A stretch of 64,000 bases of DNA from CATOSP01 sp965216155 (lineage in GTDB: Bacteria; Chloroflexota; Dehalococcoidia; Lucifugimonadales; UBA3495): assembly GCA_965216155.1 (NCBI GenBank), contig CBDCFD010000007.1:1798001-1862000 (forward strand). The letters are read 5' to 3'. Of this stretch, positions 18,262-26,820 are shown in pieces. A model generated the notes under the pieces. It made no database searches. It was not told the DNA's origin and worked only from the letters and a program-made list of their open reading frames with translations. The translations under genes were made by a program, and so were the position numbers. The stretch's first letter is position 1; each line of letters begins with the position of its first letter.

Positions 18262-18813
18262 CTAGTCGTTACCCAGCAAGATATCTATGACCTGGGGCAA
18301 TGCGACCCTGGCACGGTCCTTAAGCTCACCGGGCGTAAGGCTCCCCAGAGGATGTGGCAGCACCGCGAAGTAATAGTCAGGGATTCCCTGGATTCGCGCC
18401 ATGGTGCGCGCAGTGGGAACGAAGGGCTCGGTGCAAAGGACTGCCGTGGGGATGCCCAGCTTTTCGAAAGTGATGCCGTCGTGCAAACTGCACGAAGAGC
18501 AGGAGCCTCAATCCCCGTTGGAGGTGACCAGCACGTCGCAACTTTCGGCCATCTGCTTGACGATGTCTTCAGGGCAGGGGGTCGAAGCATTGGGTTTCGC
18601 GCTCCTGATCACCTTGGAGAAGTTGTAGCGCTCTTGCAGAAGCGCTCCGACCTCTTCCAACAGCGCCTCGGCGTTGGCCTTGCTGTTGTTGAGCAGGCCG
18701 AGGACTTTGCCGTTCAGGTCGTCGGGGCGGGTTGCCAGCCTGGCGTCCACAGGCAGCGGGGGAGAGGTTGGGTCAAGGATCACCATGCTGGGTCTATTGG
18801 TCTCGGTTACCAT
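18262..18813 (-). CDS. UGSC-motif selenoprotein (in-frame UGA as Sec)
   Basis: Two collinear halves of one protein are separated only by a TGA at 18508-18510. Reading through it gives SNGD-U-GSCSSCSLHDGI, the hallmark of the UGSC family in which U is selenocysteine; the product is 183 residues with Sec at 102. A CGTGCA/TGCACG hairpin starts 14 bases after the UGA with its apical G near base 20, fitting bacterial SECIS geometry. The following CSSC could cooperate as a selenenyl-sulphide partner. The ATG at 18813 has AAAAGGAGG five bases upstream. The C-terminal half (LGIPTAVLCTEPF, VLPHPLGSLTP) is intact. The biochemical function of the family is not established; a redox role is inferred. selA, selB, selD and tRNA-Sec are not in this window. 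Confidence 0.85.
18480..18494 (-). promoter_or_regulatory. Candidate bacterial SECIS hairpin
   Basis: On the mRNA the six-base stem CGUGCA / UGCACG closes a GUU loop (or a shorter stem closes AGUUU). It begins 14 bases after the UGA codon and the loop G is the 20th base, inside the 16-37 base distance expected for SelB-recognised bacterial elements. It lies within coding sequence, as in all bacterial selenoproteins. Confidence 0.7.
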
Positions 18814-18981
18814 CGGCGCCTCCTTTTCCGGGTACGGGTCCTTGTGTTGCACTCCACAATTGGTGCGTGGGGTACTCTTTTAGCCATGATAGTTTGTCCC
18901 ATCCGGTTACGTCAATGGTAATATGTGCAGGAGACCCGCCGGTTACACCGGCGGCATGACTATCCACGCGGGAGTAGCGAA

Positions 18982-19860
18982 ATGACTACGGTTGGTTCTG
19001 GCAAATACACCTACGGATTGGTCCAGGACTTCCCCAAGCTTCCCGCCGGGGAGTCCCTGGGTGTGGTGAGCACAGTGGCTACCGACTCCCAGGACCGGGT
19101 TTACGTCTTCCAACGCACGGAAATCCCGGTAATGGTCTTCGACCGAGACGGGAACTACCTGAATCGGTGGGGCATCGGGGCAATCGCCGATCCTCACGGC
19201 ATGACCATCACCGGCGATATTGTCTATATCACCGACCGGTCCGACTCGGTGGCCGTCAGCTTCACCCTGGACGGCAGGCCGCTACAGGTCATCGGCGGAC
19301 GCGGTGTCTACTCCGACACGGGCTGCGAGCGCGCCGGAGACCTGGTGCCCCGCGCCGCCGGCCCATTCAACTATCCCACTGAGATGGCGCCGAGCCCGTC
19401 AGGGGACATCTACGTCTCCGACGGTTACCGTAACAGCCGGGTCCACCGCTTTGGCAGGGACGGGCAGCTAATCCAATCATGGGGCCAGCCCGGCAAGTCC
19501 GCGCCCGGCGAGTTCCACCTTCCCCACAGCGTCCTGGTGGACCCGGAAGGCAAGGTATACGTCTGCGACCGGGCCAACCGCCGGGTGCAAATCTTCTCTC
19601 CGGACGGTGAGTTCATCACGATGTGGACCGGCATGGGCGGGCCTAACGATATTTCGCGGGACAGCGACGGCATCTTCTATATCTGCGAACAGGAAGCCGA
19701 CGGCGAGCCGCCCCACACCAGCGTCCGCGACGGCGAAGGCAACGTGCTGGCCCGGTGGGCAACACGTCACGCCCACGGGATGTGGGTGGACTCCCACGGC
19801 GACATTTACCTGGGCCTGACCACCAGCCACAGCGTCGATAAATATGTACGGCAAGGCTAG
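18982..19860 (+). CDS. NHL-repeat beta-propeller protein
   Basis: A 292-residue six-bladed propeller of NHL repeats. The repeats read as FDRDGNYLNRWG, PHGMTITGDIVYITDR, YPTEMAPSPSGDIYVSDGYR, LPHSVLVDPEGKVYVCDRAN, VQIFSPDGEFITMWTG and HAHGMWVDSHGDIYLGL. No signal peptide is seen, so it is probably cytoplasmic. Related sequences are often labelled peptidylglycine lyase-like without proof. The ATG at 18982 has GGAG seven bases upstream; the frame is open further up but unsupported. A paralogue with the same start pattern (GxGxYTY) is at 39686-40603. A Gfo/Idh/MocA gene follows after 9 bases. Confidence 0.85.
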   Translation: MTTVGSGKYTYGLVQDFPKLPAGESLGVVSTVATDSQDRVYVFQRTEIPVMVFDRDGNYLNRWGIGAIADPHGMTITGDIVYITDRSDSVAVSFTLDGRPLQVIGGRGVYSDTGCERAGDLVPRAAGPFNYPTEMAPSPSGDIYVSDGYRNSRVHRFGRDGQLIQSWGQPGKSAPGEFHLPHSVLVDPEGKVYVCDRANRRVQIFSPDGEFITMWTGMGGPNDISRDSDGIFYICEQEADGEPPHTSVRDGEGNVLARWATRHAHGMWVDSHGDIYLGLTTSHSVDKYVRQG

Positions 19861-19869
19861 GAGATAGAG

Positions 19870-20964
19870 ATGGCTGCCGAAAAGATTCGGGTCGGGATAA
19901 TCGGGGCTAACGCCGAACGCGGCTGGGGTTCAGGTGCCCACATTCCAGCGATTTTGGCCCTGCCGGAGTACGAGCTAGCCGCTGTCTGCACGGCGCACCA
20001 GGAGACGGCGGAAGAGGCGGCGAGAAAGTTCGGCGCGCGCTTGGCCTTTCACGACCACGAGGAGATGGTCAACCATCCGGAAATCGACCTGGTGACCGTA
20101 GCCGTGCGCGTCCCCTATCACTTGGAACTGACCACCGCGGCCCTCAACGCCGGAAAGCACGTGTACACCGAGTGGCCCCTGGGTGTGACGCTGGACGAGA
20201 CGCAGCAACTGGCGGACCTGGCCAGATCGAAGGGCGTCCGTACTATGGTGGGCCTCCAGGGCCGCTGCTCTCCGGCGTTGCTCTACATGAGGGAACTTGT
20301 GGAAGACGGCTATGTGGGGGATGTGCTCTCCTGCCACCTTAATAGCTTCAACGCGGTGGGACTGGACCGCACCTCGGACCGGGTCTGGGCCAAAGACTTC
20401 AGCTCCGGGGTCGGAGCCCTGAATATCCAGTTCGGCCACTACGTAGACGCCCTGTGCCTTTGCGCCGGCGAAATACAGGAAGTGTCAGGCGTCGTCAGCA
20501 CCCAGGTAAAAGAGTGGTACTTTACCGACCTGGAAGAAACCATGGACGTGACCACTCCCGACAACGTATTGGTAAGCGGCCGGTTGGCCAACGGGGCAGT
20601 GGTCTCGGTCCACGTGGCCGCGATTCCCTGGCACGGCAGCAGCGGACCAACTATGAGTCTGTACGGGCGTGACGGAACCCTGGTCTACCACGGGTCCCAC
20701 ATCGGCCATACCCGGCTGGAAGGGGCCAGGAGCAACCAAGATGCCCTCCAGGAAATAACCGTCCCCGAGCGGCTGGTCTGGGTGCCGGAAGGAGTGCCCC
20801 AAGGCCCGCCGTTCAACGTCGCTCAGATGTACCGCCGGCTGGCGGATGCTATCCGGACCGGAGGACCGGTGGAGCCGGACTTCGACTTCGCGGTGCGGAG
20901 GCACAGGCTTCTGGCCGCGATCCAGAAGGCTTCGGACGAAGGGCGCAGCCAGACGCTGGAGTAA
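19870..20964 (+). CDS. Gfo/Idh/MocA-family oxidoreductase
   Basis: A 364-residue NAD(P)-dependent dehydrogenase. The Rossmann loop reads GIIGANAERGWGSGAHIPA, the second-strand region HDHEEMVNHPEIDLVTVAV follows, and the family Lys is in NAGKHVYTEWPLG (the usual EKP replaced by EWP). The C-terminal alpha-beta domain contains GVGALNIQFGHYVDALC with the His expected for catalysis. The EKP change alters the typical catalytic Lys environment, so it may not be a sugar dehydrogenase. It lies 9 bases after the NHL gene, in the same transcript. Confidence 0.87.
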   Translation: MAAEKIRVGIIGANAERGWGSGAHIPAILALPEYELAAVCTAHQETAEEAARKFGARLAFHDHEEMVNHPEIDLVTVAVRVPYHLELTTAALNAGKHVYTEWPLGVTLDETQQLADLARSKGVRTMVGLQGRCSPALLYMRELVEDGYVGDVLSCHLNSFNAVGLDRTSDRVWAKDFSSGVGALNIQFGHYVDALCLCAGEIQEVSGVVSTQVKEWYFTDLEETMDVTTPDNVLVSGRLANGAVVSVHVAAIPWHGSSGPTMSLYGRDGTLVYHGSHIGHTRLEGARSNQDALQEITVPERLVWVPEGVPQGPPFNVAQMYRRLADAIRTGGPVEPDFDFAVRRHRLLAAIQKASDEGRSQTLE

Positions 20965-20979
20965 TCTCCCCTCTGACGG

Positions 20980-21387
20980 TTAAACCGCCCTGAACTTGGG
21001 CAGGGTAATTTCTTCGTCTACCTTCTCGAACACGACGGTGACGTCCATGCCGATCTCGATCCGTTCCGGGTCGAAGTCCACCAGGTTGCTAATCATGTGG
21101 ACTCCCTCGGAAAGCTCAACGTCCACGATGCCCCACGGGAGCCGTTCCCGGAAGGCCGGGTTCACCGGCTGCCGCGTAATTGTGTAGGTGTAGACCTTCC
21201 CCTCCCCCTTGGACTCTACCCATTCCAGGTTTTCCGAAGCGCAGAACGGGCAATTGGGCTTGGGTGGATGCGCGAACTGCCGGCAGTCGTTACAGCGTCG
21301 AAGCACCAGCCGGTGCTCGCGGCAGTTATCCCAGAAGACCTGGTTGTCCAGGTTGGGTATCGGCGCCGGAAAGTTGGCGGTGGTCAT
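20980..21387 (-). CDS. OB-fold/zinc-ribbon (DUF35) thiolase partner
   Basis: A 135-residue acyl-CoA-associated OB-fold protein. A rubredoxin-like zinc ribbon (RRCNDCRQFAHPPKPNCPFC) is followed by an OB domain (GKVYTYTITRQPVNPAF, then VDVELSEGVHMISNL). Proteins of this kind bind to thiolase-like or dehydratase partners in steroid and fatty-acid degradation and in isoprenoid synthesis, where they help position acyl-CoA. It is encoded 7 bases after the thiolase gene, which is strong support for a two-subunit thiolase. Confidence 0.88.
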   Translation of the reverse strand: MTTANFPAPIPNLDNQVFWDNCREHRLVLRRCNDCRQFAHPPKPNCPFCASENLEWVESKGEGKVYTYTITRQPVNPAFRERLPWGIVDVELSEGVHMISNLVDFDPERIEIGMDVTVVFEKVDEEITLPKFRAV

Positions 21388-21394
21388 GGCTCAA

Positions 21395-22531
21395 CTACCT
21401 CCTCAGCACCAACGCGCCCGACCCGTCCCCGCTATCCACAAGGCCGAATTCGGCCTTGTGGACCTGGGCATAGGACTGGCCCCGTAGCTGCCTTACCACC
21501 TCAATAATCTGGTTCATCCCCTGCATGTAGGCCTCCGAGAGATGTCCCCCCGAGGTGTTGACGGGTACCTGGCCTCCCACCTCGATGCGCCCCTCCTCGA
21601 CGAATGGACCACCTTCTCCCCGCCCGCAAAAGCCGTAGTCCTCCAACTTGGTGATGATTACCGGGCTGAAGTGGTCGTAAAAACCGATCACGTCTATGTC
21701 ATTCGGGGTTATCCCTGCCTCTCCGAATAGCTCCGGAGCCATCCGGGCTCCGCCGCTGTCGTCCCACGACCTGCTGGATGTCCCTTGCTCCGCGAGCATA
21801 CACTGGGTCGCGCTGGTTATGTAAACAGGCCGCTGCTTCAAGTCGGCTGCCGCCTCCGCGGACGTTACGACGAACGCGCATGCCCCGTCGGCTTCCAGAG
21901 CGCAATCGAAGATTCGCAGGGGGTCAAAGAACATCCTTGATGTCTCGTAATCTTCCAGGGTGATGGGGCGGCCATACATGATCGCCCTGGGATTCATGCA
22001 CGCATGCTTGCGGAAGGTAAGTGCGACCGATGCTAGTTGGCGCTCGGTGGTGCCAAACTCGTGCATGTGACGCCGGAACCTTAACGCGCTGGACTGGCCG
22101 GGGACCAGCAACCCGAATGGCTCGGTAAACGCTGAACTCTTCTGGCCCCGGCGGGTGGTGACAACACCGGAGCCGTACCGCGCCCCGGACCTGCCGTTGA
22201 CCGACCGGAACACCAGCACGTTATTGGCCAGGCCATGGGACACCGCCATCGCAGCCTGGGTCACCAGGCCGCACGCGGCTCCGCCCAGAGGCCCTAACTC
22301 ACCATAATATCGGAGCCAGGGGATACCCAGGCACGCCGCAAGCTCGGAATGCCCGGTCGAGTCGGCGGTGAATCGGAACATGCCGTCGATATCCTGTGGG
22401 GTTAGTCCGGCGTCCGCGATGGCGTTCTTGGCGGCTTCAACCGCCATGCTCATCTCCGTCCTGCCGGAGTCGCGGTTGTAGTTGGTCTCGCCAACCCCGA
22501 CGATGGCAGTCTTGTCTTTCAAGGTGTTCAT
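21395..22531 (-). CDS. Thiolase family protein (acetyl-CoA acetyltransferase-like)
   Basis: A 378-residue thiolase of the SCP2-like or archaeal-type group: TAIVGVGETNYNRDSGRT at the N-terminus, GAACGLVTQAAMAVSHGLAN around the nucleophile region, IDVIGFYDHFSPVII, and the C-terminal NTSGGHLSEAYMQGMNQI, which carries the conserved active-site His. The usual catalytic Cys near residue 90 may be that of GGAACG. ATG 22531 is used because GGGGAGG lies five bases upstream; the frame stays open 55 codons further but would overlap the upstream dehydrogenase gene. Coupled to the DUF35 gene just downstream. Confidence 0.87.
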   Translation of the reverse strand: MNTLKDKTAIVGVGETNYNRDSGRTEMSMAVEAAKNAIADAGLTPQDIDGMFRFTADSTGHSELAACLGIPWLRYYGELGPLGGAACGLVTQAAMAVSHGLANNVLVFRSVNGRSGARYGSGVVTTRRGQKSSAFTEPFGLLVPGQSSALRFRRHMHEFGTTERQLASVALTFRKHACMNPRAIMYGRPITLEDYETSRMFFDPLRIFDCALEADGACAFVVTSAEAAADLKQRPVYITSATQCMLAEQGTSSRSWDDSGGARMAPELFGEAGITPNDIDVIGFYDHFSPVIITKLEDYGFCGRGEGGPFVEEGRIEVGGQVPVNTSGGHLSEAYMQGMNQIIEVVRQLRGQSYAQVHKAEFGLVDSGDGSGALVLRR

Positions 22532-22643
22532 TTCATCCTCCCCTGTGCCTGCCGTGTGCATATTGTAATTTAGTCCGTTGGCCCGGCCTAGTTCCGCTTT
22601 CCATGTGGAGGAAGGCTCGGTTGGGCGGCCCCCCCCTTCCAGT

Positions 22644-23633
22644 CTAGTCAAGACTGACCGGCGCGCCCCGTGCAGCGGAACGGTAAGCCGCGTCAACTAT
22701 TCGCAGCGCGGCCAGGTTGTCCTCGATACCGGCAACCGGAGACCGGTCGTTTCTCAGCGCGTCGAGGGTTTCGGCGACAAACGCCGGATAGAACGGACTG
22801 TTGTCCAGCGCCCCGTCGAGGCTGCCACCCTGCCCGGTCTGGTCGAACCATACCATCCGGTCCTTTCCCTCGGAATGGTACTGCCTCGCCCTGCCATGCA
22901 ACGAGAATTCCACGCGGGGAGTGAACGGAGGGGAGGCGTGGACGTATGCGCTTTCGATCGCGCATACCGACCCGTCCTCAGATTGGATGGTCAACTGGGC
23001 GAAGTCCTCGACCTCTTCCCCGAAGGAATCGTTACTGGTCACCGCGTACACTTTCGCTGGCTTCTTGCCGGTTAGGTGCAGGTACAAGTCGGGCAGGTGG
23101 ATCCCGATGTTGAGCAGGCAACCACCTCCGGCCTCGGCCAGCTTTAGGTTCCAGGGGTTGTCATTCTCATAGTACCGGCTCACAGGCCCTGACATGAACC
23201 TGAAAGACGCATGGGAGAAGTCCGCACCCGGACCCTCCATCTCCCGAACTCTGCGGACCCACGGACTCAACCGTATGGAGAAGGGTACCGCAACGAACGC
23301 GTTCTTCGCCCTGGCCAGGTCTACCAGCGGCTCGACCTCCTGTAGGTTGAGACCCATGGGTTTTTCCATGGCGAATGGGACACCCTCGCCCAATAGGAAC
23401 CGGGCGGTCTCGGCCATTTCGCAGTGGCGGCCCAGGGCGAAAACGAAGTCGGGCCGTTCCTGCTGCACCATCTCCCGATAGTCGTCGTAGAAGCGAGCGC
23501 CAAGCCCGGCCGCCACGTCCTTCCCAGTCTGCGGGTTCCGCGCCGTCAATGCGGCGACGCCGACCAACTCCTGCAAGATCCGGTAATAGGACGGGGCGTG
23601 CCAGTGGGTCACGTCGATGAAGCAGACTTTCAT
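22644..23633 (-). CDS. Gfo/Idh/MocA-family oxidoreductase
   Basis: A 329-residue NAD(P)-dependent oxidoreductase. The N-terminal Rossmann part reads KVCFIDVTHWHAPSYY without the usual GxGxxG, the family Lys is in FAMEKPMGLN (EKP intact), and GGGCLLNIGIHLPDLYLHL supplies the catalytic-domain His. The missing Gly-rich loop suggests altered or weak cofactor binding, or a variant that binds NAD differently. It begins 6 bases after the end of the glycine/sarcosine methyltransferase gene and is probably part of that operon. Confidence 0.85.
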   Translation of the reverse strand: MKVCFIDVTHWHAPSYYRILQELVGVAALTARNPQTGKDVAAGLGARFYDDYREMVQQERPDFVFALGRHCEMAETARFLLGEGVPFAMEKPMGLNLQEVEPLVDLARAKNAFVAVPFSIRLSPWVRRVREMEGPGADFSHASFRFMSGPVSRYYENDNPWNLKLAEAGGGCLLNIGIHLPDLYLHLTGKKPAKVYAVTSNDSFGEEVEDFAQLTIQSEDGSVCAIESAYVHASPPFTPRVEFSLHGRARQYHSEGKDRMVWFDQTGQGGSLDGALDNSPFYPAFVAETLDALRNDRSPVAGIEDNLAALRIVDAAYRSAARGAPVSLD

Positions 23634-23639
23634 CCCTGC

Positions 23640-24473
23640 TCACCCTCCTTGTTCGGGTTTCCGGGCCACCTGGACGATGAAGTCTGGAGCGTAACGCTCG
23701 TAGTCACGCTGGAAGTCACCGTAGCGCACGGCCTCTCCGAACCCCGCCTGGCCGAGCAAGCCGGTCAAGTAGTCCTGGCGCAGTGGGAACACGGTGAGGT
23801 GGTGGGTCTCCCCGTCGGCGTAATCGCAGCTGATTTCCACTGCATCGCCGGTGATGGACGTGGGGTGTACGTCCACTGTTTCGCCGAGATAGTAGTAGGC
23901 GTGTTTGCTGCTGACCCCCCGGTCCAGCATCGTGTCATAGTTGCGCTGGTCAATGACGGCGATACCCCCGGGCTTCAGCAGGGAGTAGACCTGTTCGAGC
24001 AGGTGGATGCGTTCCCTTTCTTCGAATAGGTGAGTGAACGCATTGCCCAGGCATATAATCGCGTCGAATTGACCGGCGTCAAAGAAAACTTCGCTCAGCC
24101 TGGACCACTCGGCTTCGAAGAACTGGATTTTCCCCAGCCCAAGCTCTTTTGCGTTTTGCCTGGACCTGGCCACCATCCGTGGGGAACCGTCGGCGCCGGT
24201 GACGTCGAACCCGCTCTGGCTCAAGGTGATGGTGTGGTAGCCGGTGCCGCAGGCGATGTCCAGCACCCGGTGAACGCCGTAATTGGCGAGAATGTGCTGG
24301 AAGAAACCGTTCTCGGATTTTCGGCGGCTCTCCCAACCGATTAGCTCGTCCCAGCGGTCGACGAACTCCTCGGTGTACTGGTGTTGAAACACCTGGGACC
24401 GGGAGCCGGGTTCAGATTGCATGGGACTGCTCAAGACCTTTAGATTCTCCGGTAGATGTTCCAGCGTGTGCAA
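23640..24473 (-). CDS. bsmA: Glycine/sarcosine N-methyltransferase
   Basis: A class I SAM methyltransferase that resembles bacterial glycine/sarcosine N-methyltransferases along its length: YTEEFVDRWDELIGWESR at the start, SAM loop LDIACGTGYHTITL, ICLGNAFTHLFEE, VIDQRNYDTMLDRG and, near the end, FPLRQDYLTGLLGQAGF with YGDFQRDY. It should convert glycine to sarcosine and dimethylglycine; the partner enzyme is encoded immediately upstream, 5 bases away. Together they would make the compatible solute glycine betaine. About 277 residues from a TTG; an ATG at 24422 is an alternative start. Closest alternative: an unspecific SAM methyltransferase, but the paired context argues against it. Confidence 0.82.
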   Translation of the reverse strand: MHTLEHLPENLKVLSSPMQSEPGSRSQVFQHQYTEEFVDRWDELIGWESRRKSENGFFQHILANYGVHRVLDIACGTGYHTITLSQSGFDVTGADGSPRMVARSRQNAKELGLGKIQFFEAEWSRLSEVFFDAGQFDAIICLGNAFTHLFEERERIHLLEQVYSLLKPGGIAVIDQRNYDTMLDRGVSSKHAYYYLGETVDVHPTSITGDAVEISCDYADGETHHLTVFPLRQDYLTGLLGQAGFGEAVRYGDFQRDYERYAPDFIVQVARKPEQGG

Positions 24474-24478
24474 TTACC

Positions 24479-25312
24479 CTACAATTGCTTGGCGGCAACA
24501 AACAACGACCAGCCTATCTTTCCGTCCCTCGCCGCCTCCACCCAGAAGCCAAGCCCGTCCAGGGTCCTGTTAATGGTGCCGGAGTCGATTCGCTCCAGCA
24601 ACTCATCCCGGTGGTCTAGCAAGGCGTCCCTGACCCACGAGTAGGACCGGGCTACGTGCGCAGACCAGTCCTGTTCATGCTGGACCCGGAAACCCTGGTC
24701 CGGCAAGCACCGGACGTAGTCGCCGTAGCCCCACATCTCCGGAGACCTGATTCTGTCGTAGATCCTTTCCCGGTCGGCGGCTGGAGTATCCGGCTTCACC
24801 ATGATGTCGGTGAAGATCAGTGTGCCGTTGTCTACCAGGACCCTCCATGCCTCGGAGATTATCCTGGCCTTGTCCGCTCCGTGAAGGAACGCTTCCTGGC
24901 TCCAGACCACGTCGAAAGAACTGTCTTCGTATTGCAGGTCATGGAAGTCGCCGGTCTCGAAGGTGACCCGGCTTTCCAATCCATCCTCGCCAGACCGGGC
25001 GCGTGCCAGCTCTAATTCCTTCTGACTGATGTTGATGCCGACCACGCGGCAGCCGCGGGTGCGGGCAAGGAAACGGGCCGAGGCTCCGTACCCGCAACCC
25101 AGGTCCAGCACTCGGGTCGTCGCGTCCAAGCCCGCCAGCCCGGCCATGATCTCGTTGGTGTGCTCCATCGCCTCCGGATGAGGGCATTCGGGGCTGCATG
25201 GGACTCCGAGGTGCAGGTTGTCACCCCAGATTAGACAGTATATCTCGTCGGCTGGCCCTTCGTAGTATTCCCTGGTGGTTGCGACGGTCGAAGCGATGTC
25301 CAATGGGCCCAT
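24479..25312 (-). CDS. bsmB: Sarcosine/dimethylglycine N-methyltransferase
   Basis: A 277-residue SAM methyltransferase resembling SDMT enzymes of betaine producers: YYEGPADEIYCLIWGDNLHL at the start, SAM loop LDLGCGYGASARFLAR, YEDSSFDVVWSQEAFLHGAD (the SDMT acceptor-site segment), TDIMVKPD, and the C-terminal GLGFWVEAARDGKIGWSLF. It should carry sarcosine through dimethylglycine to glycine betaine. The ATG at 25312 has GGGAG nine bases upstream; a TTG three codons earlier overlaps that site. Same operon as bsmA and the hydrolase upstream. Assignment rests on motif order recalled from the family, not on an alignment. Confidence 0.84.
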   Translation of the reverse strand: MGPLDIASTVATTREYYEGPADEIYCLIWGDNLHLGVPCSPECPHPEAMEHTNEIMAGLAGLDATTRVLDLGCGYGASARFLARTRGCRVVGINISQKELELARARSGEDGLESRVTFETGDFHDLQYEDSSFDVVWSQEAFLHGADKARIISEAWRVLVDNGTLIFTDIMVKPDTPAADRERIYDRIRSPEMWGYGDYVRCLPDQGFRVQHEQDWSAHVARSYSWVRDALLDHRDELLERIDSGTINRTLDGLGFWVEAARDGKIGWSLFVAAKQL

Positions 25313-25328
25313 CGGTTGCAACTCCCGG

Positions 25329-26000
25329 TTACGATTCCCGTGGCGCCCCAGCGGGACTTTGGGCCAAATGCCCAGTGAATAACCCGGCGACTCGTTGCCC
25401 CAGCCCGGATTCCTGACCTACCCAGAAGTGGTCTGCGCCCGGAACGAACTCGCAGGTAACGGGACGCTCGAATGACTTGAGGACTTCGTCCAGATTAGGG
25501 GCCTCGATCAGCCTGTCTTTGTCCCCCGAGATGATAAATGTGGGGTGCTCGGTACTTCTAAGAGGCGAGTCCTGCAAGCGGGCAATGCCCGGAGAGACCA
25601 GCGCGTACACCGAGGCTTGGTTTTGCAATTCTGCGCTGCCCAGAATAATGCCCGTACCGAAGGAATAGCCGGCCAGGCCCATTCTGCTACTATCCACGCC
25701 CTGCCAGTTTCTCAGGAGGTCCATGGCGGCAAGAGCTTCTTCGTGTTCAAATTCCCCCCGGCTATGCTCCCCCTGGCTGTTGCCGACGCCCCGGAAGTTG
25801 AACCTGATGGTGGCGAAGCCCGCCTCGACCAGGGCGAAGGACACGGCGATAACCACGTTGTTGTCCATGTTCCCGCCGTTGAGCGGCCCCGGATGGCAGA
25901 TCACCACGCCTGGGACTGGCTCACCAACGTTGTCCGGCACCGCGACCACACCCTCTATGCTGAGACCGCTCGTCTGGAAATTTACTGCGCTCTGACGCAT
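25329..26000 (-). CDS. Alpha/beta hydrolase (dienelactone hydrolase-like)
   Basis: A 223-residue serine hydrolase: GVVICHPGPLNGGNMDNNVV near the oxyanion region, nucleophile elbow GLAGYSFGTGII, acid in ISGDKDRLIEAPN and His in PGADHFWVGQ, forming a complete triad. The ATG at 26000 is chosen because AAGAGGTG lies a few bases upstream; a start 12 codons earlier is possible but unsupported. Similar proteins are labelled dienelactone hydrolase or dipeptidyl-peptidase-like; substrate unknown. It lies 16 bases before the sarcosine methyltransferase gene in the same direction. Confidence 0.83.
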   Translation of the reverse strand: MRQSAVNFQTSGLSIEGVVAVPDNVGEPVPGVVICHPGPLNGGNMDNNVVIAVSFALVEAGFATIRFNFRGVGNSQGEHSRGEFEHEEALAAMDLLRNWQGVDSSRMGLAGYSFGTGIILGSAELQNQASVYALVSPGIARLQDSPLRSTEHPTFIISGDKDRLIEAPNLDEVLKSFERPVTCEFVPGADHFWVGQESGLGQRVAGLFTGHLAQSPAGAPRES

Positions 26001-26067
26001 GGCTACACCTCTTGCAATACTTCGGATCAGTCCCATTTCCCTGCGGGACAGGACAATGGAAAGGGCA

Positions 26068-26820
26068 CTATCGGGCGGTCCTCCCTCCGTCTATTATCAA
26101 CTCGCTGCCCGTCATAAAGGACGATTCGTCGGAGGCCAGGAACAGCACCCCGTATGCAACGTCTTCCGGCATACCGATGCGTCCCAGCGGGACTCTTTCA
26201 GCACTTCTCCGCCTGGCATCTTCGTCGATCAAGAGATTCGGAAGGGTCATGTCCGTCTCGATGACACCAGGATGGACCGAATTGGCCCGGATGTTGTCCC
26301 TGGCATATTGGACCGCGGTGGACTTGGTCAACAGCCTGACCGCGCCCTTGGACGCCCCGTAGGCTGCCGCTCCGGCTGAAGCCCTGAGCCCTGCCACCGA
26401 GGATATATTGACAATCGACCCGCCGCCGGCCTTCCGCATTTCAGGTATGGCCAGCTTGGTGCCGAGGAAGACGCCCTTACTGTTGATGTCCATGATCCGG
26501 TCCCAAAGCTCTTCCGTTGTGTCCTCGATGGATGCGGGAGGGAAAATCCCCGCGTTGTTGACCAGCACGTCCAACTTGCCGAAACGTGAGACCGCTTCAC
26601 CTATGGCGTTCCGCCAGTCCTCTTCGGAAGTCACATCCAGGTGAACGTAGACGCATTCGCCACCAGTCTCGGCGATTTCGGCCTCGACCTGCTGGCCTTC
26701 AGCGTCAAGAATATCCCCGATGACCACTTTAGCGCCTTCCTGGGCGAAGAGCCTGGCTTCCGTGGCGCCCTGACCCCTTGCTCCTCCGCTGATCAGGGCA
26801 ACTTTTCCTTCGAGCCTCAT
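26068..26820 (-). CDS. Short-chain dehydrogenase/reductase (classical SDR)
   Basis: A 250-residue classical SDR: cofactor loop SGGARGQGATEARLFAQEGA, NNAGIFPP, the Ser of NISSVAGLRASAG, catalytic YGASKGAVRLL and C-terminal SFMTGSELIIDGGRTAR. An acidic residue after beta-2 (VIGDILDAEG) points to NAD(H). Substrate unknown; the group includes 3-oxoacyl and secondary alcohol dehydrogenases. GGGAGGGAAC precedes the ATG. Probably the first gene of the operon that continues through the hydrolase, bsmB, bsmA and the thiolase genes. Confidence 0.88.
   Translation of the reverse strand: MRLEGKVALISGGARGQGATEARLFAQEGAKVVIGDILDAEGQQVEAEIAETGGECVYVHLDVTSEEDWRNAIGEAVSRFGKLDVLVNNAGIFPPASIEDTTEELWDRIMDINSKGVFLGTKLAIPEMRKAGGGSIVNISSVAGLRASAGAAAYGASKGAVRLLTKSTAVQYARDNIRANSVHPGVIETDMTLPNLLIDEDARRRSAERVPLGRIGMPEDVAYGVLFLASDESSFMTGSELIIDGGRTAR

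Noticed and set aside
22532..22696. Upstream extension of the thiolase gene
   Set aside because: It would overlap the neighbouring dehydrogenase gene and lacks a site; the ATG at 22531 has a strong GGGGAGG.
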